From Acetobacteraceae bacterium (GTDB taxonomy: Bacteria > Pseudomonadota > Alphaproteobacteria > Acetobacterales > Acetobacteraceae), in the NCBI GenBank assembly GCA_003506895.1, contig DNXO01000091.1:1-32289 (forward strand): a stretch of DNA of 32,289 nt. Direction: 5' to 3'. Below are positions 30,195 through 32,289 of this stretch, one piece after another. The notes beneath the pieces were generated by a model. That model saw nothing but the letters and a program-made list of their open reading frames with translations. It had not been told where the DNA came from and did not search any database. Positions within the stretch are counted from its first letter, which is position 1. Every line of letters starts with the position of its first letter. The translations under genes and the position numbers were made by a program.

Positions 30195-31475
30195 ATGTGG
30201 ACCGCTCTGTTCCTGGTGATGTTCTTCGGCCTGCTGGCCGCCGGCATGCCGATCTTCCTGGTGTTGGGCGCCTGTGCGGCGGTGTTGTACGCCGTGTCGG
30301 GCCAGCCGATGATTGGCGTGGCGCAGGTCATCATCGATCACCTGAATTCCTCCACGCTGATGTCCTTGCCGCTGTTCGTCATGGCGGCGGCCTTCATGCG
30401 GCAAGGCGGCGTGGCAAAGGCGCTGGTGGATGTCTCGGCCGCGTGGCTGGGGGGCATTCGCGGCTCATTGGGGCTGGTGACGGTCGTGGCCTGCACGCTG
30501 TTCGCGGCGATCTGCGGGTCTTCGGTGGCGACGGCCCTTGCGATGGGCACCATCCTGCTGCCGGCCATGATCGAACGTGGGTATCCGCGCAGTTTCGCGC
30601 TTGGTGTCATTGGCGCGTCCGGCACTATCGGTATCGTTATTCCGCCGAGTTTGGCGCTGATCCTGTATGGCATCGTCGCCGAACAGTCGGTGCCGCGCCT
30701 GTTCCTGGCTGGCATCCTGCCGGGCCTGTTGCAGGCCGCCGCCTTCTTCGGCTGGGTCTGGTATGACGCTCGGCGTCGTAACTTCCCGAAAGAGCCGTCG
30801 TTGCCGTATAACGAGCGGCTGATGGTGACTTTCCGAGCGCTGCCGGCGTTGGCGGTGCCGGTGATCGTGCTGGTGGGGATTTACGGCGGTATCGTCACGG
30901 TGACCGAGGCGGCCGCGTTGGCCGCGGTGGTGGCGCTGCTGATCAGCCTGATTTTCTATCGCGGATTTCGCCTGAGTCAGACGCTGTCGGTGATCGCCGA
31001 TGCGCTGCGCAGCGCCGGCACGATCATGCTGATCGTCGCGAGTGCTCTGGCATTCGGCCATTGGATGACGGAATCCGGGGCGCCGGCTCAGTTGGTCACC
31101 TGGGTGCTGGCCCATAACATGCCGACCTGGGCGTTCCTGCTGTCCATCAACGTGTTGCTGCTGGTTCTGGGCTGCTTCCTGGAGGTGGTGGCGGCGCTGC
31201 TGCTGGTGATCCCGATCCTGGCGCCGGCGCTGATTCCGCTGGGCGTCGATCCGGTGCATTTCTCCATCATCTTCACGCATAATATGGAGATCGCGCTGAT
31301 CCACCCGCCGGTTGGATTGAACCTGTATGTGCTGTCAACGATCTCTGACGCGCCGATCGGCGAGGTGATCCGGGGAATTCTGCCGTTCCTGATCCTGCTG
31401 CTGATCGTGCTGGGGATTATCACCTATGTGCCTGCGCTGACCATGTGGTTGCCGGCATTGGTTTATGGAAACTAA
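30195..31475 (+). CDS. TRAP transporter large permease (DctM family)
   Basis: A 426-residue, very hydrophobic protein with about 11-12 membrane segments. Family segments are present: LVLGACAAVLYAVSGQPMIG, LPLFVMAAAFMRQGGVAKAL, ALGVIGASGTIGIVIPPSLA and ILYGIVAEQSVPRLFLAGIL, with a late NMEIALIHPPVGLNLYVLST. It forms the sodium-coupled carboxylate pathway with the DctQ protein. It lies 129 bp after dctQ, separated by the paired REP-like repeat, which is unusual because these genes are often adjacent or overlapping. GGCGGAGG ahead of the ATG is the ribosome site. Confidence 0.92.
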   Translation: MWTALFLVMFFGLLAAGMPIFLVLGACAAVLYAVSGQPMIGVAQVIIDHLNSSTLMSLPLFVMAAAFMRQGGVAKALVDVSAAWLGGIRGSLGLVTVVACTLFAAICGSSVATALAMGTILLPAMIERGYPRSFALGVIGASGTIGIVIPPSLALILYGIVAEQSVPRLFLAGILPGLLQAAAFFGWVWYDARRRNFPKEPSLPYNERLMVTFRALPALAVPVIVLVGIYGGIVTVTEAAALAAVVALLISLIFYRGFRLSQTLSVIADALRSAGTIMLIVASALAFGHWMTESGAPAQLVTWVLAHNMPTWAFLLSINVLLLVLGCFLEVVAALLLVIPILAPALIPLGVDPVHFSIIFTHNMEIALIHPPVGLNLYVLSTISDAPIGEVIRGILPFLILLLIVLGIITYVPALTMWLPALVYGN

Positions 31476-31591
31476 CGGGGAAGAGTTCTGATTCGGCGTG
31501 AGCTTGAATAATCTTGGATAGCAGTGATTCATCAGGCTGATTGCTCGCGTGCGGGGCAGGGTTTATGTCCCGTGTCCAGGGAGTTGCCGCC

Positions 31592-32289
31592 ATGAACAGT
31601 CCGTACGACGACCTGCCGAAGACCCAGGCCAATTACACGCCGCTGACGCCGCTGACGTTTATCGAGCGAGCGGCCTATGTGTATCCAGAGAAACTCTCGG
31701 TCGTGCATGGCGACAAGAAGTGGACGTGGAAGCAGACCTACGCGCGCTGCCGTCGGTTGGCCTCGGCGCTGGTTCGGCGCGGGGTGGGCAAGAACGACAC
31801 CGTCGCGATCATGGCGCCGAACACCCCGCCGATGTACGAGGCGGCGTTCGGGGTGCCGATGTGTGGCGCGGTGCTGAATACGCTGAACACCCGTCTGGAT
31901 GCCGAGGCGATCGCGTTTCAGCTTCGGCATGGTGGGGCGAAGGTCTTGATCACGGATCGCGAGTTCTCACCGGCGATAGCGGCGGCACTCGCGCTGATGG
32001 ACGAAAAGCCGCTGGTGATCGACATCGACGATCCGGCGTGGCGGCACGGTTCCCTGCTGGGCGAGATTGAATACGAGGCGTTTCTCGCCGAGGGCGATCC
32101 CTTGTATGCCTGGCAGAACCCGGCGGATGAGTGGGACGCGATCGCGCTGGGCTACACGTCGGGCACCACGGGTGACCCGAAGGGCGTGGTGACGCATCAT
32201 CGCGGCGCGCACCTGAACGCGATCAGCAATATCCTGAACTGGGGGATGCCGCATCATGCGGTGTACCTGTGGACGCTGCCGATGTTCCA
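31592..32289 (+). CDS. AMP-forming acyl-CoA synthetase, N-terminal part (runs off the window)
   Basis: An open frame of 232 codons from the ATG at 31592 to the right edge without a stop. The start is set by AGGGAG eight bases upstream and by the family N-terminus (MNSPYDDLPKTQANYTPLTP, then LTFIERAAYVYPEKLSVVHG). It contains the P-loop YTSGTTGDPKGVVTHHRGA and ends at LPMF of the PMFH-type motif. Full members are about 540 residues, so well over half is missing. It activates a carboxylate to its CoA ester; being directly downstream of a TRAP carboxylate transporter, it may act on the imported compound. The 116 bp between dctM and this gene show no clear terminator. Confidence 0.9.
   Translation, partial: MNSPYDDLPKTQANYTPLTPLTFIERAAYVYPEKLSVVHGDKKWTWKQTYARCRRLASALVRRGVGKNDTVAIMAPNTPPMYEAAFGVPMCGAVLNTLNTRLDAEAIAFQLRHGGAKVLITDREFSPAIAAALALMDEKPLVIDIDDPAWRHGSLLGEIEYEAFLAEGDPLYAWQNPADEWDAIALGYTSGTTGDPKGVVTHHRGAHLNAISNILNWGMPHHAVYLWTLPMF

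Noticed and set aside
1..32289. CRISPR arrays
   Set aside because: No regularly spaced short direct repeats were seen anywhere; the only repeats are palindromic intergenic elements.

Overview
The window is GC-rich DNA (roughly two thirds G+C by eye) with dense same-strand gene clusters. It most resembles an alphaproteobacterium, probably a member of the Rhodospirillales/Acetobacteraceae. The grounds are a DUF3576 lipoprotein, an ATP12 assembly chaperone, an AsmA protein, several acyl-CoA ligases and transporters, and REP-like palindromes of the kind seen in alphaproteobacteria. The taxonomy is inferred from protein style, not from a marker gene.

Layout. 1-292: dead 5' end of an IS481-type transposase. 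384-5303 (minus): TPR glycosyltransferase, DUF3576 lipoprotein, ThiE/TenI-like protein, medium/long-chain acyl-CoA ligase. 5383-6823 (plus): two short-chain dehydrogenases, the second of a family with Phe in place of the catalytic Tyr. 6951-11431 (plus): RluC-type pseudouridine synthase, AsmA protein, ATP12 chaperone and acylphosphatase, tightly packed. 11502-11623: 3' scrap of an IS5-like element. 11716-17401: epoxide hydrolase; a MoaD/ThiS-like protein paired with a BNR-repeat protein; a MarR regulator; a Baeyer-Villiger-type monooxygenase; and an IclR regulator. The last two genes share an operator-like motif.

17445-20750 is the accessory region and the most interesting part. An MNT nucleotidyltransferase antitoxin (MntA type) is followed by only the first ~10 codons of its expected HepT toxin. 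The DNA then becomes distinctly AT-richer and carries a two-gene unit: a cytosolic Ser/Thr protein kinase with a coiled coil and an unrecognised C-terminal domain, overlapping by 16 nt an unrecognised 340-residue protein. That protein has a faint class III nucleotide-cyclase-like pattern. A short degraded copy of the IclR 3' end lies on the far side. This looks like an inserted cargo module in a toxin-antitoxin locus and is a candidate, unproven, defence or signalling system.

20984-32289 is a catabolic and uptake region. It holds a TauD-family dioxygenase, a divergent acdR/acdS pair (Lrp-type regulator and ACC deaminase) around a large palindrome, a complete Liv-type ABC transporter with the LivM and LivG parts fused in one polypeptide, a TRAP transporter (DctP, DctQ, DctM), and the start of a second acyl-CoA ligase that runs off the right edge. 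Together these suggest import of amino-acid-like and carboxylate compounds followed by deamination or CoA activation. The actual substrates cannot be read from sequence.
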